DNA of 64,000 nt from Chamaesiphon sp. 336R_metabinner_41 (GTDB taxonomy: Bacteria; Cyanobacteriota; Cyanobacteriia; Cyanobacteriales; Chamaesiphonaceae), in contig JANYDE010000103.1 of NCBI GenBank assembly GCA_025359915.1, forward strand, positions 1 through 64,000, given 5' to 3'. Shown one piece after another: positions 34,055 through 42,547 of this stretch. Both the position numbers and the translations under genes were made by a program. Numbering within the stretch: the first letter of the stretch is position 1; the number at the start of each line of letters is the position of its first letter. The notes beneath the pieces are model-generated. The model had not been told where the DNA came from, ran no database searches, and was given only the letters and a program-made list of their open reading frames with translations.

Positions 34055-36337
34055 ATGTCTCCAGTTGTTGTTGGTGCTAGCCGTTTTGCGACTGCTCTGG
34101 AAACAGGGACAGCAAAACTTTGGGTGCTATTAATTGGGGTTAATCAATATCAAGATATTACTTTTCCCCCGCTCAGATATGCGGCAATAGATTGTCAGGG
34201 AATTGGTACGGCATTGGCAGCGGCGACAGATCCGTTTCCCAATAAAGAATTTTTGATTCACCACGATCTGGTTGCCCAAACTCCGAAATTGGCAACAGTA
34301 GAGTCCAGCTTACACCGAGTGGTGAGAGAGGCAAAAGTTCAAGATACGATCTTGATCTATTTTTCGGGACATGGGGTGGTCGAACCGATCGGGCAGCAAA
34401 CTGTTTTATGTTTATATGATACCGATCGTGAACACTTATTAAGTACTGGCTTGCCAATTCAGGTTGTGCTGGATATGTTGCGGCATTGTGCGGCGCACAG
34501 TCAATTATTGTGGTTGGATGCTTGTCATAGCGGCAATATGCGATCGCCAGATCAGTCTTCTCGACTGAAAATGGGGACAGAAATCGATCATCATCAATCA
34601 CTCAATCAAAACTGGAAAAACCGACTCAATCCTACAACACAACTACTATCTTCACTTCGCCAAGCGGTCAGCAATCGGGGGTTTTATGCTTTATTATCTT
34701 GTGACGAAGGGCAACAGTCATGGGAATTTCCCGATCTCGGCCATGGGGTATTTAGTTACTATCTGATGCGCGGCTTGGGTGGGGAAGCCGCAGATGATCA
34801 GGGAATTATTGATGCGGATGGTTTATATCGATATGTGTATCGGCAAACGATGCAGTATATCGACAGGACTAATCAGCAGGTAAGATTGGCAAATCAAGTC
34901 AAACGAGAGCGCGGGGAAATGAGTTGTGCGCCTGAGTATTCACCCCAAACACCGAAGCGGATCGTGTCTGGGGTGGGCGAAATTATTTTAGGGATTAAGT
35001 CTCCGGCTGTTTTCAGCCAGCCAGATCGATCTGCGTTGATTATCGATGGCGGGAAAGAAGAGATCCGTAGCGAGTTGGATACCCTCAGTCATGTGCTAGC
35101 GCAAGAGGGGAAATTTACACTCGATCGTTTTCCCGTAACTAGTGGTACCTCATTGGTATCTTTATCAGCAGTTGAAGATCGGATTCAAACCTTTCTCCGT
35201 GGCGGTGTCGTGCAGGGAGAAAGGTTCTCCAGAGGAGAGGCTCCGCCAACGACTCAACCACCCTCGACACGCTTATTGTACCTGCGGGGGCAGATTGGCA
35301 ATCTTGGGGGTAAAGATGCTGGATTAGTCATGGGGGATGGGATCAAATTGAGCCGGACTTGGTTGGGTCAAAAATTAAACCAATCTAGTCACAACCAGCA
35401 AATCCTGATCGTTGATGCTCCAGGTGCTACCGCTACTACTGAATGGGTAGAAGCTCTAAAAATGGTAGCGGGGAATCTCTGTATCATTGTTTGTGCCGCT
35501 CCTGTCGAAGATCCCGAACTATTTATTCAAGTATTAATCGAAGCTCTGATTTCCGCTCCACCCCAAGTTGGCGTGCCTGTTGTGAGCTTATTCACTCGAT
35601 TGCAAACTACTTTAGATGCGCTGGGAATTTCCTGCGATCTATTCCTCTCTGGTACTCAAGGATTAATTGAAATTGTCCCCGCAGCGGAGATCGAGCAGAT
35701 TGAGTTACCGCCGGAAATAATTATTCAGACAGAAATATCTGCCCCGCCAGACAATCTCAGATTTTCCGCAGCATCAGATATCACATTTGGGCAAGACAGC
35801 ACTTATCTTCAACCAGTGCAGGAAAAGATCCCAGTATCTTCCAGCATTTCTCAAGATAGCTTAGAATCAATTTTATCAAGATTAGTAGGACCGATCGCGT
35901 CAACCTTAATTAAGCGTGCTCAAGCCAAAGATATCACGACCACGATCGACAATCTACGGCTGATGTTACCGTCGCAATTTAAAGATACATTCGATCGACA
36001 AGTTCAGGCATTACTGGTAAAACCACCTGTCCCAACCCCACAAAAACGCGAACAGCAGGTGCTAGAAACAACTGTATCACATCCATCTTTCTACGTTGCC
36101 AGTGGTCGTGGAATTTCAGCACCGCCACATGTGGGCATCGATGAGTCTGCGTTCCGGGCCTATGAGCATGAGTTGAATTTGGCGATCGGACCGATATCGA
36201 AGTTCATTGTTAATAGTACCCGCAAAGCGCATCCTCAGATATCTGCACCAGATTTGATTGCTGTTTTAGCTAGCAATATCACTGATCCAAATCGAGCCGA
36301 TTTATTTCGACAGAAATGTCGAGATCTATTTGAGTGA
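34055..36337 (+). CDS. Caspase-like (peptidase C14) protein with two copies of a GPI(A/S) domain
   Basis: 760 residues. The p20-like caspase fold spans 20-290 with catalytic H106 in FSGHG and C157 in DACHSG, so it should be active as an orthocaspase. A middle part (about 330-560) is another alpha/beta region that I do not recognise, containing a 28-bp repeat translated in frame near 390-400. Two copies of a small domain follow: LESILSRLVGPIASTLIKRA (about 605) and HELNLAIGPISKFIVNST (about 700 to the end). The same domain ends the Ser/Thr kinase at 41164-42492. Cyanobacterial orthocaspases are proposed in stress and cell-death signalling. Confidence 0.87.
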   Translation: MSPVVVGASRFATALETGTAKLWVLLIGVNQYQDITFPPLRYAAIDCQGIGTALAAATDPFPNKEFLIHHDLVAQTPKLATVESSLHRVVREAKVQDTILIYFSGHGVVEPIGQQTVLCLYDTDREHLLSTGLPIQVVLDMLRHCAAHSQLLWLDACHSGNMRSPDQSSRLKMGTEIDHHQSLNQNWKNRLNPTTQLLSSLRQAVSNRGFYALLSCDEGQQSWEFPDLGHGVFSYYLMRGLGGEAADDQGIIDADGLYRYVYRQTMQYIDRTNQQVRLANQVKRERGEMSCAPEYSPQTPKRIVSGVGEIILGIKSPAVFSQPDRSALIIDGGKEEIRSELDTLSHVLAQEGKFTLDRFPVTSGTSLVSLSAVEDRIQTFLRGGVVQGERFSRGEAPPTTQPPSTRLLYLRGQIGNLGGKDAGLVMGDGIKLSRTWLGQKLNQSSHNQQILIVDAPGATATTEWVEALKMVAGNLCIIVCAAPVEDPELFIQVLIEALISAPPQVGVPVVSLFTRLQTTLDALGISCDLFLSGTQGLIEIVPAAEIEQIELPPEIIIQTEISAPPDNLRFSAASDITFGQDSTYLQPVQEKIPVSSSISQDSLESILSRLVGPIASTLIKRAQAKDITTTIDNLRLMLPSQFKDTFDRQVQALLVKPPVPTPQKREQQVLETTVSHPSFYVASGRGISAPPHVGIDESAFRAYEHELNLAIGPISKFIVNSTRKAHPQISAPDLIAVLASNITDPNRADLFRQKCRDLFE
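35225..35252 (+). repeat. 28-bp stem-loop repeat inside the caspase-like gene
   Basis: TTCTCC-AGA-GGAGAGGCT then CCGCCAACGA, read in frame as FSRGEAPPT. Its family is described in the findings. Confidence 0.75.
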
Positions 36338-36354
36338 ATATGCTCAGGACAGAT

Positions 36355-36379
36355 CCCCGACTTCTCACAGAAGTCGGGG
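36355..36379. terminator. Bidirectional hairpin between convergent genes
   Basis: CCCCGACTTCT (36355-36365) and AGAAGTCGGGG (36369-36379) form a perfect 11-bp stem with a three-base loop. It lies between the caspase-like gene and the Tll0287-like gene. A similar hairpin is at 59145-59177. Confidence 0.65.
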
Positions 36380-36413
36380 AAGAAATAGACGATTGCCTAT
36401 TCACTAAACCACT

Positions 36414-37316
36414 TCACTCCCATTGCTTGAGCAAATTCATCGAAATTTGTAAACTCGATTTCATCCGTCCAAAAGCAGTTGCGAGTAAGCCAATCTCATC
36501 ATCATTTTGATGTTGAAATTCAGCATCCATATCACCCAAACTCACAGCTTCTGCTGTTTTGACCATATTTTTAATTGGTTGAATGATCGTGCGGCGGAGT
36601 AAATAATTGATTGCTAGTAAAATTGCCCCAAATACGGCGAGTAAAACTGCCATAACCACCTTGAGCGCGTCTTGGGCATTATTTAAAATCTCCTCAGCCG
36701 GAACCGAAATTACTTGAGTTGCAACAATTTCGTTGAGCTTCCAACCAAACCCATTATCTGCGCCATATGTGGCAATTTGACTTTTTGGTGCTCGATCGGG
36801 TGTAGAATGACAGCGCAAGCAGCTATCTTTTTTGATCGAGAGTGGACGTGCCGTATAAAATACTTTACCACTAGGTAAATCCCTAAAGCCTGAGAGTTCT
36901 TTAGTTGTTGGTTCGTTTCTAAATTTTTCGACTAAAGAGGTTTCAAAGCTATCGACTTTATCGCGCAAATTGGTAGGATTGAGTGTAGCTTCTTTATAAA
37001 AGAAACTCCGATAGGCTTCATTTTTCCTTAATTTTTGAAATACTTCAGTTGCCGAAAATGCCGGAACTGTTTCGGGAATGAATGCTGGTTCGACTTCCAA
37101 TCGATCGTTCAGTAGTGGTTGAATATTGCTAGTTGTATAATCCCTAACAGAGTTCATTGTTTGAACGATCAATTTCGCTCGATCCGATACCTCTGTCTCG
37201 GCATTTCGTTCCAAAACTTGGAAGAGGAGGGTGCTAGTGAGAATCGCCCCCAGAATAAAGATGATTAATAAGAAAGTATTGAATTTTGATTCTAATTTTA
37301 GATTTTTAATTAACAT
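36414..37316 (-). CDS. Tll0287-like (DUF3365) sensor with HAMP domain
   Basis: 300 residues. Membrane helices at about 13-33 and 217-240 enclose a sensory domain. That domain carries CLRCHS (a CxxCH haem-c motif), as in DUF3365 proteins such as the red haem protein Tll0287. After the second helix comes a HAMP region (RRTIIQPIKNMVKTAEAVSL and DDEIGLLATAFGRMKSSLQ). No kinase output is fused. Such genes in cyanobacteria often accompany Ser/Thr kinases or ABC genes, as here. It probably senses redox or a gas. Confidence 0.8.
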   Translation of the reverse strand: MLIKNLKLESKFNTFLLIIFILGAILTSTLLFQVLERNAETEVSDRAKLIVQTMNSVRDYTTSNIQPLLNDRLEVEPAFIPETVPAFSATEVFQKLRKNEAYRSFFYKEATLNPTNLRDKVDSFETSLVEKFRNEPTTKELSGFRDLPSGKVFYTARPLSIKKDSCLRCHSTPDRAPKSQIATYGADNGFGWKLNEIVATQVISVPAEEILNNAQDALKVVMAVLLAVFGAILLAINYLLRRTIIQPIKNMVKTAEAVSLGDMDAEFQHQNDDEIGLLATAFGRMKSSLQISMNLLKQWE

Positions 37317-37514
37317 CTGTGCTGTGGGATAAGGGATAGTCTCTATGGATTAGAAAATAAGGGAGTAGGAATAGAACCGAGATTTGAACTAATAAGATTT
37401 AGTTTAACAGATCGCAGGTTTTCAAATCCCCACCTAAAATGTTAATTGTTGTTGGGGTGGGGTCAAGAACCCCATCATAACAACCCAATTATTAATTATC
37501 AATTATCAATTAGT

Positions 37515-39938
37515 TTAAACCACATCTTTTCGTTTTTGGAGATAGAGGGCAATAACTAAATAAATCATCGCACTCAGTAACAATATTCCCCAGTCCAATC
37601 CTAACTTTTGCCACGTTGGATCATAGATATCATTAGGTTGAATGGGTTGGGGAATTGATCGTAGCTGTCCCGGAATGATAATTGCACTAGGAATCATCGC
37701 ATTGACATCTACTAGTGACCCATAAGCACTGACAGACCAACGACTGAGCATTAGCCAGGAGATCTGGTTGGATATTCCTTCGAGGTCAAATAGTACGCCA
37801 GAAAAAATGATTTGGGGAATCATAATTAAGGGGAGCGCGTTGTTTGCTTCGTTTTCATTGGTGACAAAAGCTGAGAGCAGTAATCCTAAACAAATACTGC
37901 TGAGAAGAGTACAGAAATTGGTAATAAATAAGCCTAAAGTCCAGGGGATAAGCTGAGAAGTCGGTGCGGGAAAGGCGATCGAGATGGCAATTACGAGTAA
38001 ACTAGTTTGGAGGATCGCAATGCTCGATCGAACTAATATTTTCGAGCCTAGATAGGGCAGTAATCCCAGATTTACGAGCCGTTCGCGGGCATAAATTGCA
38101 CCTTCTTTGACTATTTCTTGTGCGGAACAGGAGATCCCCACCCAAATCCCGATGCAACTAAAGATAAATAATGTTTTGAGGGTCAATGCTGCTTGCAATG
38201 CGGAGGCGGGTTCGATTTTAATCAGCGGATCTTGACCTTGGATCGCTAATCGAATTAGGATAATCCCGATCGGTCCGGTAAATAATGCCAGGAGTAAACT
38301 GGTGCGATCTCGCAATCCTAATTGCCAGTAACGATGGCTGAGTAATCGTAGTTGTTGCCAGAATGAACTTCGGACTGGACGAGTTGCCAGCTTGGGTGAC
38401 AACGTGCTCATCTGTGCTTCAGATGGTTGAATATATGCTGGAGATTGTTGGAATTTGTGCGCCCATTCCGCTGCGATGGCTTGTAGCTCTTGTGTGGTAT
38501 TCCCTCGATCTAATTTGAGATAAATATCAGCAAAATATTTAAAATCATGATTGGGTAAGTCGAAGAATTCTAGTGCGGCTGTCGGTGTGCCAAAGTAGCA
38601 GAGCGTGCCACCCCGTGCCATAAATGCTACTCGATCGCAGACTTCCAAATTTGCGGTAGCATGGGTAACGAGAATTACTGTGCGCCCTTGGTCGGCTAGT
38701 TCGCGGAGTAATTTCATCATCTCACGATCGAGTCCTGGATCGAGTCCAGAGGTCGGTTCATCCAAAAAGAATAGTTTGGGGTCGGCGAGTAATTCAACCC
38801 CGATGCTGACCCGTTTGCGCTGTCCTCCGCTGAGATCGCGAATGAAGGTCTGCGCGACATGAGTGAGTTTGATCTGCGCTAGCGTTCGCTGGAGAATTTG
38901 CTGGAGATTGGTATCGGGTGGTAGTCGCAATTTGCAGGCGTACCGCAAGACTTCTTCCACAGTTAAATTCTGGTGAATAATATCGTCTTGGGGCACATAA
39001 CCAATATGCGATCGATAGAGATTAAAATGCTGATGGAGATTGTCACCATTTAGATAAACTGCTCCAGAGGTAGTGGGTTCGATGCCTAATAGTGTTTTCA
39101 TCAGGGTCGATTTTCCGGCTCCACTGCCACCAACGAGCGCGACTAATTGACCAGGTTCGATCGACAGTGATACATTATTTAGAATTGTTCGTAACTCGCC
39201 ACTTTTAGCTGTCACTGTGCGGACTAAATGTGCGGCATCGAGACGAATTTGATTGCCGCGATCGGCAAGTTCCAATACACCGGGCTGATATAGTAAGATA
39301 AACGGCCCAATCCTAATCCGATCTCCATGTTGCAATGGCATCGATCGTTCCACCCGTAAATCATTGACAAAAGTACCATTAGTGCTCCAATCTTCGATCG
39401 TATGCGAGCCATCTTTATTCACCGAAATCGTTGCATGACGGCGAGAGACGACAGGTGAATCTAGTTGCATCGCACCATAATTTGCCGGATCAATTTCTCG
39501 ACCTAATTCGACGGGAAACTGATTCAGACTTTTTAAATTCAACTGGAGCTTACTGAGGCGATTGGTATTACTACTAACCGGATTGAAATAAGTAAGTAAA
39601 ATCTGATTGTGATTATTTTGACCGATGGCTAACTGAGTCCCATCCTTGAGTAAATAACCGTGCTCTCGATCGATCCGAGTATGATTGACAAATAATCCAT
39701 TGCGACTGATTTCCAGAAGATCGCCATCGTAGATCCGATAGTCCTCACCCTCTCGTTTCAATACCGCCTGTCGCCTTGATAACACTTCCCAGCCAACATT
39801 CGGAATTTCGCCAGTTGCCCACTTCAGATCTCGTCCTAATTGCCAACAGTCCTGTTCCAACCGAAATCGTAAAATTCTACCCTGATTATTGAGTTCGATA
39901 AATGGAGTTGGACTACTAACAACGGTAGCTTGAGACAT
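37515..39938 (-). CDS. FHA-ABC-2 fusion transporter (ABCG-like)
   Basis: 807 residues. Two FHA domains (about 25-110 and 150-225; the second has SRRHATISVN and NGTFVNDLRV) precede an ABC ATPase with Walker A VGGSGAGKSTL, signature LSGGQRKRVSIG and Walker B LFFLDEPTSGLD, then an ABC-2 membrane domain with six helices. This domain order is the ABCG-type half transporter common in cyanobacteria. FHA domains bind phosphothreonine, so activity may be controlled by Ser/Thr kinases, one of which lies 1.2 kb away. Start is ATG 39938 (MSQATVV); ATG 39956 would add six residues. Confidence 0.9.
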   Translation of the reverse strand: MSQATVVSSPTPFIELNNQGRILRFRLEQDCWQLGRDLKWATGEIPNVGWEVLSRRQAVLKREGEDYRIYDGDLLEISRNGLFVNHTRIDREHGYLLKDGTQLAIGQNNHNQILLTYFNPVSSNTNRLSKLQLNLKSLNQFPVELGREIDPANYGAMQLDSPVVSRRHATISVNKDGSHTIEDWSTNGTFVNDLRVERSMPLQHGDRIRIGPFILLYQPGVLELADRGNQIRLDAAHLVRTVTAKSGELRTILNNVSLSIEPGQLVALVGGSGAGKSTLMKTLLGIEPTTSGAVYLNGDNLHQHFNLYRSHIGYVPQDDIIHQNLTVEEVLRYACKLRLPPDTNLQQILQRTLAQIKLTHVAQTFIRDLSGGQRKRVSIGVELLADPKLFFLDEPTSGLDPGLDREMMKLLRELADQGRTVILVTHATANLEVCDRVAFMARGGTLCYFGTPTAALEFFDLPNHDFKYFADIYLKLDRGNTTQELQAIAAEWAHKFQQSPAYIQPSEAQMSTLSPKLATRPVRSSFWQQLRLLSHRYWQLGLRDRTSLLLALFTGPIGIILIRLAIQGQDPLIKIEPASALQAALTLKTLFIFSCIGIWVGISCSAQEIVKEGAIYARERLVNLGLLPYLGSKILVRSSIAILQTSLLVIAISIAFPAPTSQLIPWTLGLFITNFCTLLSSICLGLLLSAFVTNENEANNALPLIMIPQIIFSGVLFDLEGISNQISWLMLSRWSVSAYGSLVDVNAMIPSAIIIPGQLRSIPQPIQPNDIYDPTWQKLGLDWGILLLSAMIYLVIALYLQKRKDVV

Positions 39939-40084
39939 AAGTATCGATCGTCGCATTTGCTAATTATTATATCGACTTGGATGAACTGCGATCGAACTAT
40001 CCTGAGATCTGATGTGTAACGCAGATTTGGACAACTACGGGATGTTCAAATAAGAATTCACTATAGTTAGCGAGATCGTCGAAA

Positions 40085-40275
40085 CCAGATAGGTTTAGAA
40101 CGACTTCAACAACGAGCCAAAGCATGAGTTTGAACACTAAGTTTGTGGTTCGGACTTTCATGGCTTCAACTCTCCCTCAACTAAAGTGTTCGTACCTATT
40201 ACTACGATTTAGATTGAGTGGTTATGCAACAACAAAAATCCCTCACTACAGGCGTGAAGGATTTTTGTTATTTTC
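40085..40275 (+). ncRNA. Candidate small RNA ending in an intrinsic terminator
   Basis: GAACACT (about 40132-40138) can pair with AGTGTTC (about 40186-40192), and the stretch ends in a strong hairpin with a T-run. No protein frame explains it. There is no clear promoter. It may be a small RNA or leader remnant; the call is speculative. Confidence 0.25.
40233..40267. terminator. Intrinsic terminator, usable on both strands
   Basis: CAAAAATCC (40233-40241) and GGATTTTTG (40259-40267) pair; TCAC/GTGA extends the stem inward around a seven-base loop. A-run and T-run give each strand a suitable tail. Confidence 0.65.
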
Positions 40276-40425
40276 TAAATATTTGTCGAGCGATAGTAAT
40301 CCTATTTGAGTTCCTATTAGTGGGGTTGGGCGGGTTCGTACGATAGTTATTGGTACAAAGCGATGATTTTTAGCATAAACCCGCCCCGACAACGTATAGA
40401 AATCAGTTTGAATTTGGAATTACTG

Positions 40426-40477
40426 ACTATCACTCAAGTAGGGGCAATTCATGAATTGTCCCTACTTGAGCGATAGT
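40426..40477. repeat. Long near-perfect palindrome
   Basis: 26-bp arms beginning ACTATCACTCAAGTAGGG, with two mismatches and no loop; the centre is CAATTCATGAATTG. The core GTAGGGGCAATTCATGAATT is a repeat type I recall as widespread in cyanobacterial intergenic DNA. Confidence 0.75.
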
Positions 40478-40564
40478 ACCGAAGCGATAAATTATTTAAT
40501 CTACGATACTTTTGCTTTACTCAACCTTATTTTTCCCCTTTCCCCTTTCCTCTAATATCCCTAA

Positions 40565-41047
40565 CTACTTAGTTCCTGCTGGAGCTTGTGCAGGAACTTG
40601 CGCTGGAGCTGGTGCGACTTGTTGTGTAGCCTGAGGCAATGGCTGTAGCAATTGTTGGATCAAAGGTTGAGCCATTTGGATTAGTGGCTGCACTGATTGG
40701 ATCAGTTGTTGGGGAATAACAATTCCCTGTTGAACTAATTGTACGGCTGGAGTCAAATCTGGAGCTGCTGGAGCTGGAGCTGCCACTGCTGCTGCTGCTT
40801 TTGGTGCTTCTGGCTTGGGATCACAAGGCAAAATATTCACCCGAACACTATCTTGACTAGCTTCACTTGGGTTGAGTCGAACGCGGGGTTGAATGCTAGG
40901 TTGCCAACCACATTGCCAAGTCAGATCGGCACCTAATACCTGAGAAAAATCGACAGCTTTTGCCGGAGCGATATTGAAGATTGTAGAGCCTAATAACATT
41001 AACAAAGCACTATTAATACGTAACGATTTTTTTAGGTAGGTGTTCAT
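40565..41047 (-). CDS. Exported Pro/Ala/Gln-rich hypothetical protein
   Basis: 160 residues. A signal peptide (KSLRINSALLMLLGSTIFNI ... AKA) leads to FSQVLGADLTWQCGWQPSIQ with a cysteine, then an Ala/Pro linker and a region of repeated LIQ/PLIQ motifs (LIQSVQPLIQMAQPLIQQLL). It ends in an Ala/Pro-rich tail. It looks like a periplasmic or surface low-complexity protein; function unknown. Confidence 0.65.
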   Translation of the reverse strand: MNTYLKKSLRINSALLMLLGSTIFNIAPAKAVDFSQVLGADLTWQCGWQPSIQPRVRLNPSEASQDSVRVNILPCDPKPEAPKAAAAVAAPAPAAPDLTPAVQLVQQGIVIPQQLIQSVQPLIQMAQPLIQQLLQPLPQATQQVAPAPAQVPAQAPAGTK

Positions 41048-41163
41048 AATTGTAGCTTCCTTTGTAATAATAGTTCGAGACAGATTAACAGGCGATGTTT
41101 TAATGATTTTAGTCTTCTATTTATCCTTACGATTGACTCAAATTATTTATGCACTCCTGGATT

Positions 41164-42492
41164 TTACCGAAACCCAGTCCGAAATTTGGTTGCCTGAATC
41201 GGCTGAGGAATATGCTGTGCGAGGAGATCTACTAACTCTGCGGGAGCAAGATCGGGATGTTTTGAAATTGTGCTATGCACGAGCATTTTGGCAATCGGGC
41301 CAATGTACTCGATTAACTCTCGTTCGCACTGAGCCGCAAATGTTGCTGTCAAGCCAGTTCTGATCGGCATTTGCGGCTGTGAGGCGACTGGTGGGGCACT
41401 TACTCTAGTAATCGGGAAAGTTGTACCTGGCTGACTTAACTGAGTTTGGGGGAAGATTGTCAACTGTTCCAAGTCTGCTAAAACTGCCGTAGCAGATTGA
41501 TAGCGTTGAGCGGGAGCATCTTGCAACATCCGATTCAAGATTTTGACCAAATCGTTACTAACAGCCGCTTTTCGCGGCCATTGCTCTTTGAAAGATGCTT
41601 GACTGGTGAGAGTTTGGGGATCGATTCCGGTGAGCATTACCACCGCAGTTATGGCGAGCGAATAGAGATCGCTACTGGGAAAGCTTTGTCCTAGCCAGAT
41701 TTGTTCGTAGGGTGCATAACCAACTTTACCAACGATCGATCTTTGGCGAGCAGAATTAGTTGGTGCTGCAAAATTTTCAGCCGGATTTTGAGATTGGACT
41801 AGATCGGATCTACCAATCCCAAAGTCAATTAGCATTGGCAGATTGCTGTCGTCCTGGAGCATAATATTGTCGAGCGAAATATCCCGATGGACGATTTGAC
41901 GATCGTGAAGATAGCCCAAAACTGGCAATAAGTCTTTTAGCCATTTAGTAATTTCGAGTTCTGAGAAAGTATTTCCATACTGTTGACGTTCTCGCAACAA
42001 AGAGGAATAAGTCCGCCCTTTGATGTACTCTTGAACGAGAAAAAGTTGATCGTTTTCTTCAAAGAAAGCGAAGAATTTGGGGATTTGAGCGCGATCAATC
42101 TGATGTAAGATTCGGGCTTCCCGCTCGAACAATTCACGAGATTTTTTCGCTTCGTAAGCCCCTTGATTTTGAGGCAGAAACTCTTTGATTACACAGGGTT
42201 CATTGAATCGATGTAGATCGATCGTCAGATAAGTTTTCCCAAACCCACCTTGACCTAATACTTGTTTTAGTTCATAACGATTTCCCAACAATCTTTTCCC
42301 CTCAGAAATTGCTGGTGATGTGGACATTTCTCGATTTAGATTTTCGCCAGCACGATCGACATATAATTTCATTGGCACCAATTCTGTTTTGCCATTAGTT
42401 GTCACTTTTGCATAGACAATTTGTACAAAAGATTCATCAGATCGATATTCAACCATTTTGCCCTCACTTGCTACAACTAAATCGAGTAGCAT
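41164..42492 (-). CDS. Ser/Thr protein kinase with C-terminal GPIA domain
   Basis: 442 residues. About 70 leading residues precede a kinase domain: YELKQVLGQGGFGKTYLT, catalytic lysine in PCVIKEF, HRDISLDNIM with the catalytic aspartate and DFG. The HRDxS form replaces HRDLK, as in other cyanobacterial Pkn2-type kinases I know. No membrane helix is visible. The C-terminal 60 residues (CERELIEYIGPIAKMLVHST, then KHPDLAPAELVDLLAQHI) are the same small domain seen twice in the caspase-like protein. Neighbours suggest a signalling cluster with the FHA-ABC transporter and the PhnD-like protein. Confidence 0.9.
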   Translation of the reverse strand: MLLDLVVASEGKMVEYRSDESFVQIVYAKVTTNGKTELVPMKLYVDRAGENLNREMSTSPAISEGKRLLGNRYELKQVLGQGGFGKTYLTIDLHRFNEPCVIKEFLPQNQGAYEAKKSRELFEREARILHQIDRAQIPKFFAFFEENDQLFLVQEYIKGRTYSSLLRERQQYGNTFSELEITKWLKDLLPVLGYLHDRQIVHRDISLDNIMLQDDSNLPMLIDFGIGRSDLVQSQNPAENFAAPTNSARQRSIVGKVGYAPYEQIWLGQSFPSSDLYSLAITAVVMLTGIDPQTLTSQASFKEQWPRKAAVSNDLVKILNRMLQDAPAQRYQSATAVLADLEQLTIFPQTQLSQPGTTFPITRVSAPPVASQPQMPIRTGLTATFAAQCERELIEYIGPIAKMLVHSTISKHPDLAPAELVDLLAQHIPQPIQATKFRTGFR

Positions 42493-42547
42493 CTCTAATT
42501 GTAGATACGGATGAAGCGGATAGTTTATGCGTTGATACTCGCCATGC

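Larger units (their letters stand above)
39939..40564. other. Gene-poor region with several hairpins
   Basis: About 625 bases between the FHA-ABC gene and the proline/alanine-rich gene. It has a terminator-like hairpin (40233-40267), a GGGCGGGTT/AACCCGCCC pair (40328-40386) and a 26-bp long palindrome (40426-40477). A 61-codon open frame (40124-40309) lacks support. Confidence 0.6.

Noticed and set aside
37370-37400. GAACCGAGATTTGAAC looks like a tRNA T-arm read on the minus strand
   Set aside because: There is no matching acceptor stem, anticodon arm or D-arm around it, and the stem of the T-arm itself does not pair.
40124-40309. Open frame of 61 codons
   Set aside because: No recognisable protein sequence, overlaps a terminator hairpin, no ribosome site.
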